From positions 92,120-156,119 of the forward strand of contig PBKD01000015.1 in the NCBI GenBank assembly GCA_002722055.1: 64,000 nt of DNA, given 5' to 3'. This DNA comes from Rhodospirillaceae bacterium (GTDB lineage Bacteria; Pseudomonadota; Alphaproteobacteria; SHVP01). Both the position numbers and the translations under genes were made by a program. Below, one piece after another: positions 1 to 8,212 of the stretch; the stretch's first letter is position 1, and every line of letters begins with the position of its first letter. A model generated the notes under the pieces. It saw nothing but the letters and a program-made list of their open reading frames with translations, was not told the DNA's origin and ran no database searches.

Positions 1-225
1 ATGAGTTACACTATGGATTTTTTAGAAGAAGTAAAATCTGACGATATAATTATTAAACAAAGTCAACCTATAATTGTGTTAGATAAAAATGCAAAACCAT
101 ATATTGAGGGTACCGAATTAGATTGGCTTGAGCAAAAATTAGAGAGTAAATTTGTTTTTAATAATCCAAATGTTGTAGGGCAGTGTGGGTGTGGTGAATC
201 CTTTAGGATTAAAGAAAAAGATTAA
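1..225 (+). CDS. A-type iron-sulfur carrier protein (IscA/SufA/ErpA family), 5' end outside the window
   Basis: The 74 visible residues match the C-terminal two thirds of an A-type Fe-S carrier, which assembles or delivers [Fe-S] clusters to apo-proteins in the cytoplasm. Visible family features are a SYTMDF stretch (equivalent to the segment just after the first cluster Cys), an I-V-L-D-x-K segment, the G-T-E-L-D-W helix start, NPNV, and the C-terminal C-G-C-G-E-S-F motif carrying two of the three ligand cysteines. Family members are about 105-120 residues, so about 35 N-terminal residues with the first Cys lie upstream. The ATG at position 1 is probably an internal Met, not the start. Which paralogue it is cannot be decided here. 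Confidence 0.85.
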   Translation: MSYTMDFLEEVKSDDIIIKQSQPIIVLDKNAKPYIEGTELDWLEQKLESKFVFNNPNVVGQCGCGESFRIKEKD

Positions 226-261
226 TTCGTTCTTTAACTATATTATATAACTTTAAACGCA

Positions 262-1212
262 ATGAGTATTTTTTTACTTAAAAGATTTTTTACGTTTATA
301 GTAACCCTGCTTGGTGCTTCATTACTAACTTTTCTTTCCCTAGAAATCTTGCCTGGAGATCCAGCAAGGGTTATTTTAGGAATTGATGCTCCACAAAGTG
401 CTGTAGATGCTTTAAGACTGCAATTGGGTTTAGATAGACCAATGGTTGATAGGTATTTCGACTGGTTAGCTCACTTACTTACAGGAAGATTTGGTGTAAG
501 TTATACTTATAATGTGCCCGTGATGGATTTAATTAAACACCGCATTGGTATTACATTTCCGTTAGCTATACTTTCAATGCTATTATCTGTGTTAGTAGCT
601 TTAATATTAGGCATATATGCTGCATCTAGGCATAATAAAATTGGTGATGTATCAGTTATGGGTCTTAGTCAATTAGGAATTTCCATTCCAAATTTTTGGC
701 TAGCACTTTTACTAATTTTATTTTTTGCAGTCAATTTAGGATGGTTTTCATCTGGAGGTTTCGTAGGCTGGGATAAAGGTTTTATTAAATCAATTCAGTC
801 ATTAATTCTTCCAGCAATATCTCTGGCTACAGTCCAAGGAGCTATACTTGCAAGGTTTACCAGATCAGCAGTATTAGAAACAATGAGAGAAGACTATGTT
901 AGAACAGCAAGAGCAAAGGGATTAACGCGTCGTGGAACTCTTTGGAAACATGTGCTTAGAAACGCAATGATTCCTGTTATAACAATAATGGGACTACAAT
1001 TTGCTAACCTTTTAGCAGGAACAATAATTGTTGAAGAAGTATTTGCTATTCCAGGCCTTGGAAGATTAATTCTTCAAGCCATTAGCAATCGAGATATAAC
1101 TGTTGTAAGAGATGTTGTAATTTTACTTGCTGCATTAGTTGTGTTTATTAATTTTGTTGTTGATGTCTTATATGCAGTAATTGATCCAAGGCTAAAACCT
1201 CAAGATGTTTAA
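262..1212 (+). CDS. dppB: Peptide/nickel-type ABC transporter permease, DppB/OppB family
   Basis: This 316-residue inner-membrane permease is the first gene of a four-gene ABC importer operon for peptides or related solutes. It has the family layout: an N-terminal helix (residues ~8-28), the G-D-P-A periplasmic segment, six hydrophobic segments, and the cytoplasmic EAA loop around R-E-D-Y-V-R-T-A-R-A-K-G-L that docks the ATPase. The C terminus (D-P-R-L-K-P) is typical. Its last 8 bp overlap the next permease gene, implying translational coupling. No binding protein precedes it; the likely partner is the SBP gene at 6605-8089 on the other strand. Substrate is not determined by sequence. Confidence 0.9.
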   Translation: MSIFLLKRFFTFIVTLLGASLLTFLSLEILPGDPARVILGIDAPQSAVDALRLQLGLDRPMVDRYFDWLAHLLTGRFGVSYTYNVPVMDLIKHRIGITFPLAILSMLLSVLVALILGIYAASRHNKIGDVSVMGLSQLGISIPNFWLALLLILFFAVNLGWFSSGGFVGWDKGFIKSIQSLILPAISLATVQGAILARFTRSAVLETMREDYVRTARAKGLTRRGTLWKHVLRNAMIPVITIMGLQFANLLAGTIIVEEVFAIPGLGRLILQAISNRDITVVRDVVILLAALVVFINFVVDVLYAVIDPRLKPQDV

Positions 1213-2056
1213 TAAAAAAAATATAGAATTTTTAAAAAGAGCTATCAAACATAGGTCTTTTATAGTAGGAGGGTCAATGACTTTGTTACTTATTTTTTGT
1301 GCGTTTATCTCTTTATTTTGGACTCCTTGGGACCCAATTAAACAAAACCTTCTAATTAGGCATAGTCCACCAAGTTGGGAGCATCTTCTGGGTACAGATC
1401 AGTTTGGAAGAGATATTTTTTCCGTAATAATGGCTGGATCACAAAATTCAATTTCAGTTGGTTTAGTCTCTGTATCAATAGGTATTATTTTTGGTGTTTC
1501 AATTGGTTTATTAGCTTCTACAAAAAGAGGTTGGGTTGAAGAACTAATTATGAGACTTTGTGATTTTATGTATGCTTTTCCGGCAATTTTGCTTGCTATT
1601 ATGTTAGTAGCAACAATTGGTCAAGGTTCAATTAATGCAATGGTTGCTATAGGAATTTTTTCTATTCCTGTTTTTGCCAGATTAACTAGAGGTGCGGCAA
1701 ACGCAATTTGGGCAAGAGAATATATTCTTGCTTCAAGATCTGCTGGTAAAGGTTTATTTAGAATAACAATTGAACATGTTCTACCAAATATTCTGTCTGT
1801 TATTATTGTTCAAGCTACCATCCAATTTGCTTTAGCAATTCTAGCTGAGGCTGCACTTAGCTTTCTTGGGCTAGGAGCCCAGCCCCCTACCCCTTCTTGG
1901 GGAAGGATGCTAAGTGAGGCAAGATCAATGATTTATTTAAATCCATGGCTAGCAGTATACCCAGGTATTGCAATAGCTATTTCAGTTCTTGGTTTGAATC
2001 TTTTAGGTGATGGTCTTCGAGATTTAGTAGATCCAAGATTAGCAAGAAAAAGGTAG
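1205..2056 (+). CDS. dppC: Peptide/nickel-type ABC transporter permease, DppC/OppC family
   Basis: A 283-residue second permease subunit. It opens with a basic stretch and a hydrophobic helix (residues ~18-38), then the H-L-L-G-T-D-Q-F-G-R-D motif characteristic of DppC/OppC proteins, the EAA-type loop (A-R-E-Y-I-L-A-S-R-S-A-G-K), and the L-S-F-L-G-L-G-A-Q-P-P-T-P-S-W-G signature near the C terminus. It overlaps the upstream permease by 8 bp and is followed after 4 bp by the first ATPase gene, so the cluster is one operon. It forms the membrane channel with DppB. Substrate specificity lies in the binding protein and cannot be read here. Confidence 0.9.
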   Translation: MFNKKNIEFLKRAIKHRSFIVGGSMTLLLIFCAFISLFWTPWDPIKQNLLIRHSPPSWEHLLGTDQFGRDIFSVIMAGSQNSISVGLVSVSIGIIFGVSIGLLASTKRGWVEELIMRLCDFMYAFPAILLAIMLVATIGQGSINAMVAIGIFSIPVFARLTRGAANAIWAREYILASRSAGKGLFRITIEHVLPNILSVIIVQATIQFALAILAEAALSFLGLGAQPPTPSWGRMLSEARSMIYLNPWLAVYPGIAIAISVLGLNLLGDGLRDLVDPRLARKR

Positions 2057-2060
2057 TTTA

Positions 2061-3029
2061 ATGTTAGATATAAAAAATTTAAATATAAATCTAAATACAG
2101 TTTATGGAGATGCCACAGCTGTAAGGAATCTATCATTTAAATTAGAGAAAGGAAAAACTCTTGGTATTGTTGGTGAATCTGGTTGTGGTAAGTCATTAAC
2201 TGCACTAGCAGTAATGGGTTTATTGCCTGAAAATAGTTGGTCAACCGGTGAAATAATTTTTAACAATAAAAATTTATTAAGTTTAAATGAGGATAAATTA
2301 TGCAAAATTAGAGGTAATAGTATCGGAATGATTTTTCAAGAACCTATGACATCACTCAACCCTCTTCATACTATTGGAAAACAAATTGCTGAGCCAATGA
2401 TTTTGCATGGTAAAGTTACTAGATCAATGATTAAAAAAGAGGTATTAAATTTATTAGATATGGTAGGCATACCAGATCCTTTAAAAAGAATTTCAAGTTT
2501 TCCTCATGAGTTGTCTGGGGGCCAAAGACAAAGGGTAATGATAGCAATGGCATTATCATGTAAGCCAGAAATTTTGATAGCCGATGAGCCAACAACAGCA
2601 TTAGATGTGACAATCCAAAAACAAATATTAGACTTAATCAAAGATTTAATTGATGAATTTGGTATGTCAATGATTTTAATTAGTCACGATTTAGGCGTAA
2701 TAGCTAATAATGTTCAGGAAATTATAGTAATGTATGGAGGTGTTTGTGTTGAGAAAGGTTATACAAAAAAACTAATTAACAATATTTCACATCCATATTC
2801 TCAAGGTTTGTTTTCAGCTATTCCAACACTCGAAATGCAAGAAGATAGCGAACAGAGGTTGAAAACTATACCAGGATCGGTTCCTGAAATAACTGAGATA
2901 CCAAAGGGTTGCACATTTCAAGGGAGATGTGAGTATGTTAGTGATATATGTGTAAAAAACTCACCAAATTCAGTAAAAATTTCTGAAGATCATGAAGCTT
3001 ATTGCTTCAATTTAGATAAATTAAATTAG
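2061..3029 (+). CDS. dppD: Peptide ABC transporter ATPase, DppD/OppD family
   Basis: A 322-residue cytoplasmic ATPase powering the importer. Walker A is GESGCGKS (residues 38-45), the Q-loop lies in I-F-Q-E-P-M-T-S-L-N-P, the signature is L-S-G-G-Q-R-Q-R, and Walker B with catalytic Glu is I-L-I-A-D-E-P-T, followed by the switch His in L-I-S-H-D. A C-terminal oligopeptide-transporter extension is present (P-G-S-V-P then C-T-F-Q-G-R-C), with cysteines of the kind that bind an Fe-S cluster in some relatives. It sits 4 bp after DppC and 15 bp before DppF. Known family behaviour: DppD and DppF form a heterodimer. Confidence 0.92.
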   Translation: MLDIKNLNINLNTVYGDATAVRNLSFKLEKGKTLGIVGESGCGKSLTALAVMGLLPENSWSTGEIIFNNKNLLSLNEDKLCKIRGNSIGMIFQEPMTSLNPLHTIGKQIAEPMILHGKVTRSMIKKEVLNLLDMVGIPDPLKRISSFPHELSGGQRQRVMIAMALSCKPEILIADEPTTALDVTIQKQILDLIKDLIDEFGMSMILISHDLGVIANNVQEIIVMYGGVCVEKGYTKKLINNISHPYSQGLFSAIPTLEMQEDSEQRLKTIPGSVPEITEIPKGCTFQGRCEYVSDICVKNSPNSVKISEDHEAYCFNLDKLN

Positions 3030-3044
3030 ATTTAGGAATTCTTA

Positions 3045-3839
3045 ATGACAAATAATGAAACTATAGTTGAAGCTAAGAGTTTATCAAAATTTTATAGACT
3101 TCCAAAAGAAAGTCTATTTAAAAAACCAGAAGTAATTAAAGCGGTAAATGATGTAAATTTTAAAATAATAAAGGGAAAAAGTTTTGGTGTAGTAGGTGAG
3201 TCAGGAAGTGGTAAGTCAACCTTGGCAAGGTGTATTATGGGTCTAGAGAGGCCTACTGCTGGTGAAGTAAAAATTAATAGTGTAGATATTTTTTCTTTAA
3301 GTGCAAATGAATTAAGAAATATGCGAAAACAATTTCAAATGGTTTTTCAGGACCCATTTGGATCTTTAAATCCTAGAAAAAAAATTTTAAGTATTATAGC
3401 AGAACCCCTTGATGTTCTTGAGAAAGTAAAAAAAAATGATAGAAGATCTAGAGTAATTGATACACTTAAATCAGTAGGGCTAAAGGAGACAGATATTGAA
3501 AAATTCCCTCATGAATTTTCTGGTGGACAACGGCAGAGAATAGCTATTGCTAGAGCTCTAATTACAAAACCTAAAATTATTGTGGCTGATGAGCCTGTAT
3601 CAGCATTAGATGTTTCAGTTCAAGCGCAAGTTTTAAATTTATTACAAGATCTTCAAGATAGTTTTGGTGTTACATATATTTTAATTAGTCATGACCTAGC
3701 TGTTGTAAAATTTGTTTGTGACGATGTCATCGTAATGAATGAAGGAAAAATTGTAGAGTCTGGATCTGCTAAAGAAATTTTTACTAATCCAAAACATGAG
3801 TATACTAAAACACTTTTAGAGGCAGTCCCTAGATTTTAA
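3045..3839 (+). CDS. dppF: Peptide ABC transporter ATPase, DppF/OppF family
   Basis: A 264-residue second ATPase of the importer. Walker A is GESGSGKS (51-58), the Q-loop is in F-Q-D-P-F-G-S-L-N-P-R, the signature is F-S-G-G-Q-R-Q-R, and Walker B is I-I-V-A-D-E-P-V. It ends shortly after the H-E-Y-T-K-T-L-L-E-A-V-P helix, so the Cys-containing C-terminal extension seen in DppD is missing; shorter DppF forms like this occur in the family. Its last 4 bp overlap the end of the convergent TPR gene, leaving no room for a separate terminator. Confidence 0.9.
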   Translation: MTNNETIVEAKSLSKFYRLPKESLFKKPEVIKAVNDVNFKIIKGKSFGVVGESGSGKSTLARCIMGLERPTAGEVKINSVDIFSLSANELRNMRKQFQMVFQDPFGSLNPRKKILSIIAEPLDVLEKVKKNDRRSRVIDTLKSVGLKETDIEKFPHEFSGGQRQRIAIARALITKPKIIVADEPVSALDVSVQAQVLNLLQDLQDSFGVTYILISHDLAVVKFVCDDVIVMNEGKIVESGSAKEIFTNPKHEYTKTLLEAVPRF

Positions 3840-5083
3840 ATTTGAATAATTTTTTTAGTTTCATAAAATAGAATATTAAATAAATCTCTTTGAGTATGAC
3901 TTCCTCCGACAAGGTGCCAATATTTTCTACTTTTATTAAAGTAAATATATGCATTTTGAAAATTATTCTCTGCAAAGTTTATCATTGCCTTGCACAAATA
4001 TACTCCAGATTTCTTCCAAATTTTTTTATCATATTCATTTTTTGAGTAACTTAAACTATCTAATTCATCTAAGAATTTTTTCTTTAAGTCATTATCTCCA
4101 ATTGTTCCGATAACAAAAGCATAGTGTGTTGCAATGAATGGATCAGAAAGATAAAGATTTCTTTTTATGATTTCACGAGAGACTTTTTCCCATTCTTTTT
4201 TAATATTTTCATTTTTTAATTTTAGTCTAATTAATAAAGATATTGCACCTGCTTGATCTTGTGAATAAGTATTATCAGCATTAGGAGAATTCCATAAGTG
4301 ATTATTAAAGATTTGAAATACTTTATCAATTTTATTAATTCTTAAGTAAAATAGTGCAATATGCCACCAATTATGCGTATAAATAAATGAGTTACAGTTT
4401 TTCCAATGATAACTAAAATCCTCTAAAGTGGTAATGCCAGCTTCTGGTTTATTTTCTACTTCAAATATGTGAGCAAGAGTATGATGAGCCCATGGGTCGC
4501 TTGGATAAATTTCTATAGCTTTTAGAGCTACTTCTTTTGCTTTATGTATCTGGTTAGATTCTTCTAACGCAAATGAAAGCATACTTAAAGCATACGGATT
4601 CTTTTTATTATTATTTACTATTAAGTTTGCAATATCTAACATTTTGCAGTTATCACCAATACTAAAATAAAAAATTTGACCTATTTTTGCAAAAAATAAA
4701 TCATTTGTATTTTGATAAATTAATTTATCCAAGTAGTTTAAAGCTTTAAAAATTTTTTTATTTAAAAGTTTACTTAAAAAATTATAGTAATTTATATCTC
4801 TTTCAGTTGACACACCTGTCTCAATAAGATTTTTAGATTTACTTATATATTTATTTGCTTTTTTAAATCCTTCTAGATTATCCATAAAAATACTTATTAG
4901 TGTAGAATGCAGTTGAAATATAAGAAATTCACTATATTTCTCTGATAATTCAAATATTTTATTTGAATTTTTATTATAGTTTAAAAAGTTAGTTTCAAAA
5001 CTATTTAATGCTTCGAGTATCTCTATATTACTTGTATTAACTTGATTATTAAACTGATCATTTATCATAAATCTATAACTCAT
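3836..5083 (-). CDS. TPR-repeat protein resembling TTC38
   Basis: A 415-residue, soluble, all-helical protein. TPR-like helix pairs are visible (for example A-L-S-M-L-S-F-A-L-E-E and A-K-E-V-A-L-K-A-I-E-I-Y-P-S-D-P-W-A-H-H-T-L-A-H). The segment H-H-T-L-A-H-I-F-E, then Y-T-H-N-W-W-H-I-A-L-F-Y-L, then a W-N-S-P-N-A-D region resembles the TTC38 family, whose biochemical role is not well defined. I start at the ATG at 5083; the longer frame would use a TTG one codon upstream. The gene overlaps the end of the M81 peptidase gene by 11 bp and is downstream in the same operon, so it may act with that enzyme or on the imported substrate. That role is inference. Confidence 0.75.
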   Translation of the reverse strand: MSYRFMINDQFNNQVNTSNIEILEALNSFETNFLNYNKNSNKIFELSEKYSEFLIFQLHSTLISIFMDNLEGFKKANKYISKSKNLIETGVSTERDINYYNFLSKLLNKKIFKALNYLDKLIYQNTNDLFFAKIGQIFYFSIGDNCKMLDIANLIVNNNKKNPYALSMLSFALEESNQIHKAKEVALKAIEIYPSDPWAHHTLAHIFEVENKPEAGITTLEDFSYHWKNCNSFIYTHNWWHIALFYLRINKIDKVFQIFNNHLWNSPNADNTYSQDQAGAISLLIRLKLKNENIKKEWEKVSREIIKRNLYLSDPFIATHYAFVIGTIGDNDLKKKFLDELDSLSYSKNEYDKKIWKKSGVYLCKAMINFAENNFQNAYIYFNKSRKYWHLVGGSHTQRDLFNILFYETKKIIQI

Positions 5084-6539
5084 CAAGTGGATATATTGGA
5101 CGGTTAATATTTTTAAAATTTAATACATTATTGTCAGATGTAGTTACTCCTTCCCCATCCAAGGTAAGAGTATATTTTGGTATTTTATCAAATCCTGCTC
5201 TATAATGTATTCTTGATTTTAATAAAATAAATTTATGAAACTGAGGCTGAATACCTACAGATGTAAAGACTCCAATGTCCCACGGCTCATGATGATTAGA
5301 TACAATTACTATTTGAACTTTTCCTGTATCAAGAACTGCAGTATGTCCCATATTTACTTTAATACCCGTATACATAGGCCCATTAACAACCCATTTCCCA
5401 TCAGTTAGAGTTTTAACTTTTCCTTTTATTTTGAGTGGTTTACCATTTAAATTTATTGATGGCATATCAGTTTTACCACCTAAATTTAATTCAATATGAG
5501 AACCAATCCCCTTTTCTTGCATTTGTTTTACTGCGATAGGATCCCAAACAGCTGCTACAATTACATCATCTAATTCTTGTTTAATTATCTCTTCAATGAC
5601 TACCATTACATCCTGATTTGCTCCTGACCCACAATTATCTGCATGATCTAAAAGTATAACTGGTCCCTCATCTATATTTTTTGCTTTTCTTACAGTCTCT
5701 TCCAATGGTTTATGTGTATATATAAAATCTTTTCTTAATTCCCAGGCTTTACTTGAAATTCTATTACAAATTTTTTCTGCACTTTTTATATCATTATCAG
5801 TTACTACAACACATGAAGATCCTGCATCAGGAATATCAGCCATGGGAAAGCCACCAAAAATTGTTGATGCAAGAACATTATTTTGTTTCTCAGAATTTAA
5901 AACAATTTTGATAAGTTCACTCATAGGCTTATCAGATGTTCCCTGTTTAAGAGTTTGTGATAAGATATTCGTTTTTTTCCATCGCATAACAGGATTACAC
6001 TTACCTCTAATAAAATTACTAACTATTTTGCCAACTTTTTCTGCAACCTCATACATATCAGTATGTGGGTATGTTTTATAGCCAATTAATGCTGTTGAAT
6101 TATCTATCATTTTTTGTGTTAAATTACAGTGTAAGTCACATGTAACAGCTATAGGTATATCTGGTTTTATACTTCTTATCCTATATAGAAGTTCTCCCTC
6201 TCCATCAAACAAATGTTCTGTAACCATTGCACCATGTAAATCTAAAAGAATACAGTCAACATTTTTTACGGCATCTGTTATCAAATTTGACATATATTCA
6301 AATGTCTCATTGGTTACTTTACCAGAAGGCATGGCTTCAGCAGCTAATGGTGTAACTATTTCGCTACCTAAATTATTAGCAATTTTCATGTAAGCAGCTA
6401 TTGGCATTCTTGTATCTTTAAAAATTTTAGGTATCTCGTCTCCTAAGTGTGCTCCCCACTCCTTAAATCTATTCCAGTCTGTAATTATAGGAGAAAAAGT
6501 ATTGGTCTCATGCTTCATCATTGCAATTAAAGTTTTCAT
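5073..6539 (-). CDS. M81-family metallopeptidase, microcystinase C (MlrC)-like
   Basis: A 488-residue MlrC-family enzyme. The DUF1485/MlrC domains show H-E-T-N-T-F-S-P (10-17), L-D-L-H-G-A-M (99-105), C-D-L-H-C-N (134-139) and Y-P-H-T-D (157-161), which hold the metal-site His and Asp residues of this family. MlrC hydrolyses linear microcystin-type peptides in sphingomonads, but most homologues are found near peptide transporters and have unknown substrates. The upstream gene on the same strand is a family 5 binding protein and the peptide ABC permeases are convergent, so hydrolysis of an imported peptide or amide is likely. There is no signal peptide, so it is cytoplasmic. A hairpin lies between it and the binding protein gene. 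Confidence 0.85.
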   Translation of the reverse strand: MKTLIAMMKHETNTFSPIITDWNRFKEWGAHLGDEIPKIFKDTRMPIAAYMKIANNLGSEIVTPLAAEAMPSGKVTNETFEYMSNLITDAVKNVDCILLDLHGAMVTEHLFDGEGELLYRIRSIKPDIPIAVTCDLHCNLTQKMIDNSTALIGYKTYPHTDMYEVAEKVGKIVSNFIRGKCNPVMRWKKTNILSQTLKQGTSDKPMSELIKIVLNSEKQNNVLASTIFGGFPMADIPDAGSSCVVVTDNDIKSAEKICNRISSKAWELRKDFIYTHKPLEETVRKAKNIDEGPVILLDHADNCGSGANQDVMVVIEEIIKQELDDVIVAAVWDPIAVKQMQEKGIGSHIELNLGGKTDMPSINLNGKPLKIKGKVKTLTDGKWVVNGPMYTGIKVNMGHTAVLDTGKVQIVIVSNHHEPWDIGVFTSVGIQPQFHKFILLKSRIHYRAGFDKIPKYTLTLDGEGVTTSDNNVLNFKNINRPIYPLDEL

Positions 6540-6550
6540 ATTTCCTCACA

Positions 6551-6579
6551 AAAAGACCCCCACCATTTAGATGGGGGTC
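6551..6579 (-). terminator. Hairpin terminator/attenuator after the peptide-binding protein gene
   Basis: An 8-bp perfect stem (GACCCCCA at 6555-6562 with TGGGGGTC at 6572-6579) encloses a 9-nt loop. Read on the minus strand it is followed by TTTTTG (6555 downward). It sits 26 bp past the binding-protein stop and only 15 bp before the ATG of the M81 peptidase. Partial read-through would give high binding-protein and low enzyme expression, a common arrangement; that consequence is inferred. Confidence 0.8.
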
Positions 6580-6604
6580 AATAGTCATTACATTTCTTTA
6601 ATTT

Positions 6605-8089
6605 TTAGTTAGACCAGTTCATTGCTGAAACTTCGTTAATAAAAGCTGGCCAACTTGCCCAAAATCCATTAAGACCTCTCTGAGCTACACCAACCTTTGC
6701 CATTTGAAAGAGAAAACCATTAGCTGCGTCCTCTGCTATCTTTCTTTGAGCAGCTTTCAAAAGTCTAGTCTGGTCAGAAGCACTGGTAGACTCTTCAAAC
6801 TCAGAGTAAATTTTGTCAAAAGCTGCACTCTCATATTGCCAATAGTAAGGTTTTCTTGAGTAATTACCGATATCCATTGGTTCAACATGGGATACTATTG
6901 TTAAATCATATTGTTTCTTTTTATATACTTGATCTAACCAAACAGGCCATTCAACGTTTTCAATTTTTGCTGTAATGCCGACTTCGCTTAACATGGCTGC
7001 AATAACTTCACCACCGCGTCTTGCATAGCTAGGTGGAGGAAGTTTCAGAGATAATTCAATATTCTCTGCACCTGCCTCTTTAAGAAGTTTTCTAGCTTTA
7101 TTTTGGTCAAACGGGTACATTCCGGTTAGGTCTACATATGCTGCATTATGAGGTGCAAAATGAGATCCTATTGGTGTACCATGTCCCTCCATAGCTGCAT
7201 TAATTAATGCTTTTCTATTAATTGCGTGTTGAATAGCTCTTCTTACCCTAACATCAGATAAATATTTGGCCTTATTATTGAACGCTAGGATTGTTTCACC
7301 TTCAGTTGTACCTGCAACAGCATTAAATTTTGAATCTTTTTCAAACTTAGAAAACATTTCTGGAGCTGAAAGGTTTGGCATATAGTCTAATTCACCAGTC
7401 ATTAACGCATTAACCTGCGCGTTTGCATCATTAATAAATCTAAATTTTGCATTTTTAATCTTAATTTTTGATGCATTTCGGTGTCCATCAAAAAGTGTCA
7501 TTTCAACTGAGTCACCCTTGGTCCACTTAACAAATTTATATGGGCCAGTTCCTATAGGGTTGGTTCCATTATTTTCTGCTGACTTAGCATCAACTATAGC
7601 CCCTGTAGATTGAGCTAATTTAAACAAGAATAATGCACTTCTTTTCTTTAATTTAATAACTACCGTATGTTTATCTGGAGTTTGTATTGAATCTATAGCC
7701 CTATACATTTTCTTATTTTTATTTTTACTTTCTTCACCAGCAGCTCTATCAAAACTAAACTTAACATCATCTGAGGTAAAATCAGAGCCATCATGGAATT
7801 TAACCCCTTTAAGAAGTTTGAATGTATAAGTCAGTCCGTCGTTTGATACTTTCCAACTTGAGGCAAGCATAGGACCTACAACACCTTTTTCACTAATTCG
7901 TGTTAGCCCTTCAAAAATATTATACCAAGTTACTTGGCTAATAGCCGCAGCTGCTCCAGCTGTTGGGTCAAGCCCTGGTGCTGGTTCTAGACGCATTCCT
8001 ATAGTAACTGAATCTTTGGCAAAAGAATTAGTTACAAAAGAGAATAGTGCAATTTGTATTACGGCAAATGCAAGAATAATCTTTCTCAT
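6605..8089 (-). CDS. Periplasmic substrate-binding protein, ABC transporter family 5 (SBP_bac_5)
   Basis: A 494-residue exported binding protein for a peptide/nickel-type ABC importer. The N terminus has a signal peptide: basic MRK, a hydrophobic core to about residue 20, and a cleavage site near S-F-A-K (residues 22-25). Mature family features include the domain-opening T-W-Y-N-I-F-E-G-L, the W-K-V-S-N-D-G-L-T-Y-T-F-K-L motif with the K-F-H-D-G-S signature, and the I-G-T-G-P-Y-K-F hinge motif. It is presumably the binding component for the permeases and ATPases at 262-3839. It is divergent from the ALDH gene across a 123-bp AT-rich spacer and is followed by a strong hairpin. Confidence 0.92.
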   Translation of the reverse strand: MRKIILAFAVIQIALFSFVTNSFAKDSVTIGMRLEPAPGLDPTAGAAAAISQVTWYNIFEGLTRISEKGVVGPMLASSWKVSNDGLTYTFKLLKGVKFHDGSDFTSDDVKFSFDRAAGEESKNKNKKMYRAIDSIQTPDKHTVVIKLKKRSALFLFKLAQSTGAIVDAKSAENNGTNPIGTGPYKFVKWTKGDSVEMTLFDGHRNASKIKIKNAKFRFINDANAQVNALMTGELDYMPNLSAPEMFSKFEKDSKFNAVAGTTEGETILAFNNKAKYLSDVRVRRAIQHAINRKALINAAMEGHGTPIGSHFAPHNAAYVDLTGMYPFDQNKARKLLKEAGAENIELSLKLPPPSYARRGGEVIAAMLSEVGITAKIENVEWPVWLDQVYKKKQYDLTIVSHVEPMDIGNYSRKPYYWQYESAAFDKIYSEFEESTSASDQTRLLKAAQRKIAEDAANGFLFQMAKVGVAQRGLNGFWASWPAFINEVSAMNWSN

Positions 8090-8212
8090 AATTTCCCCCT
8101 AAATTAATGGAGGTAGATTATATTTTCTTTCCTCCAATATTTGAAATTTTTAATAATTAGATATTATAATATACCCAATACAAATAAATAAATATTAAAA
8201 AGAGAAGAATCA

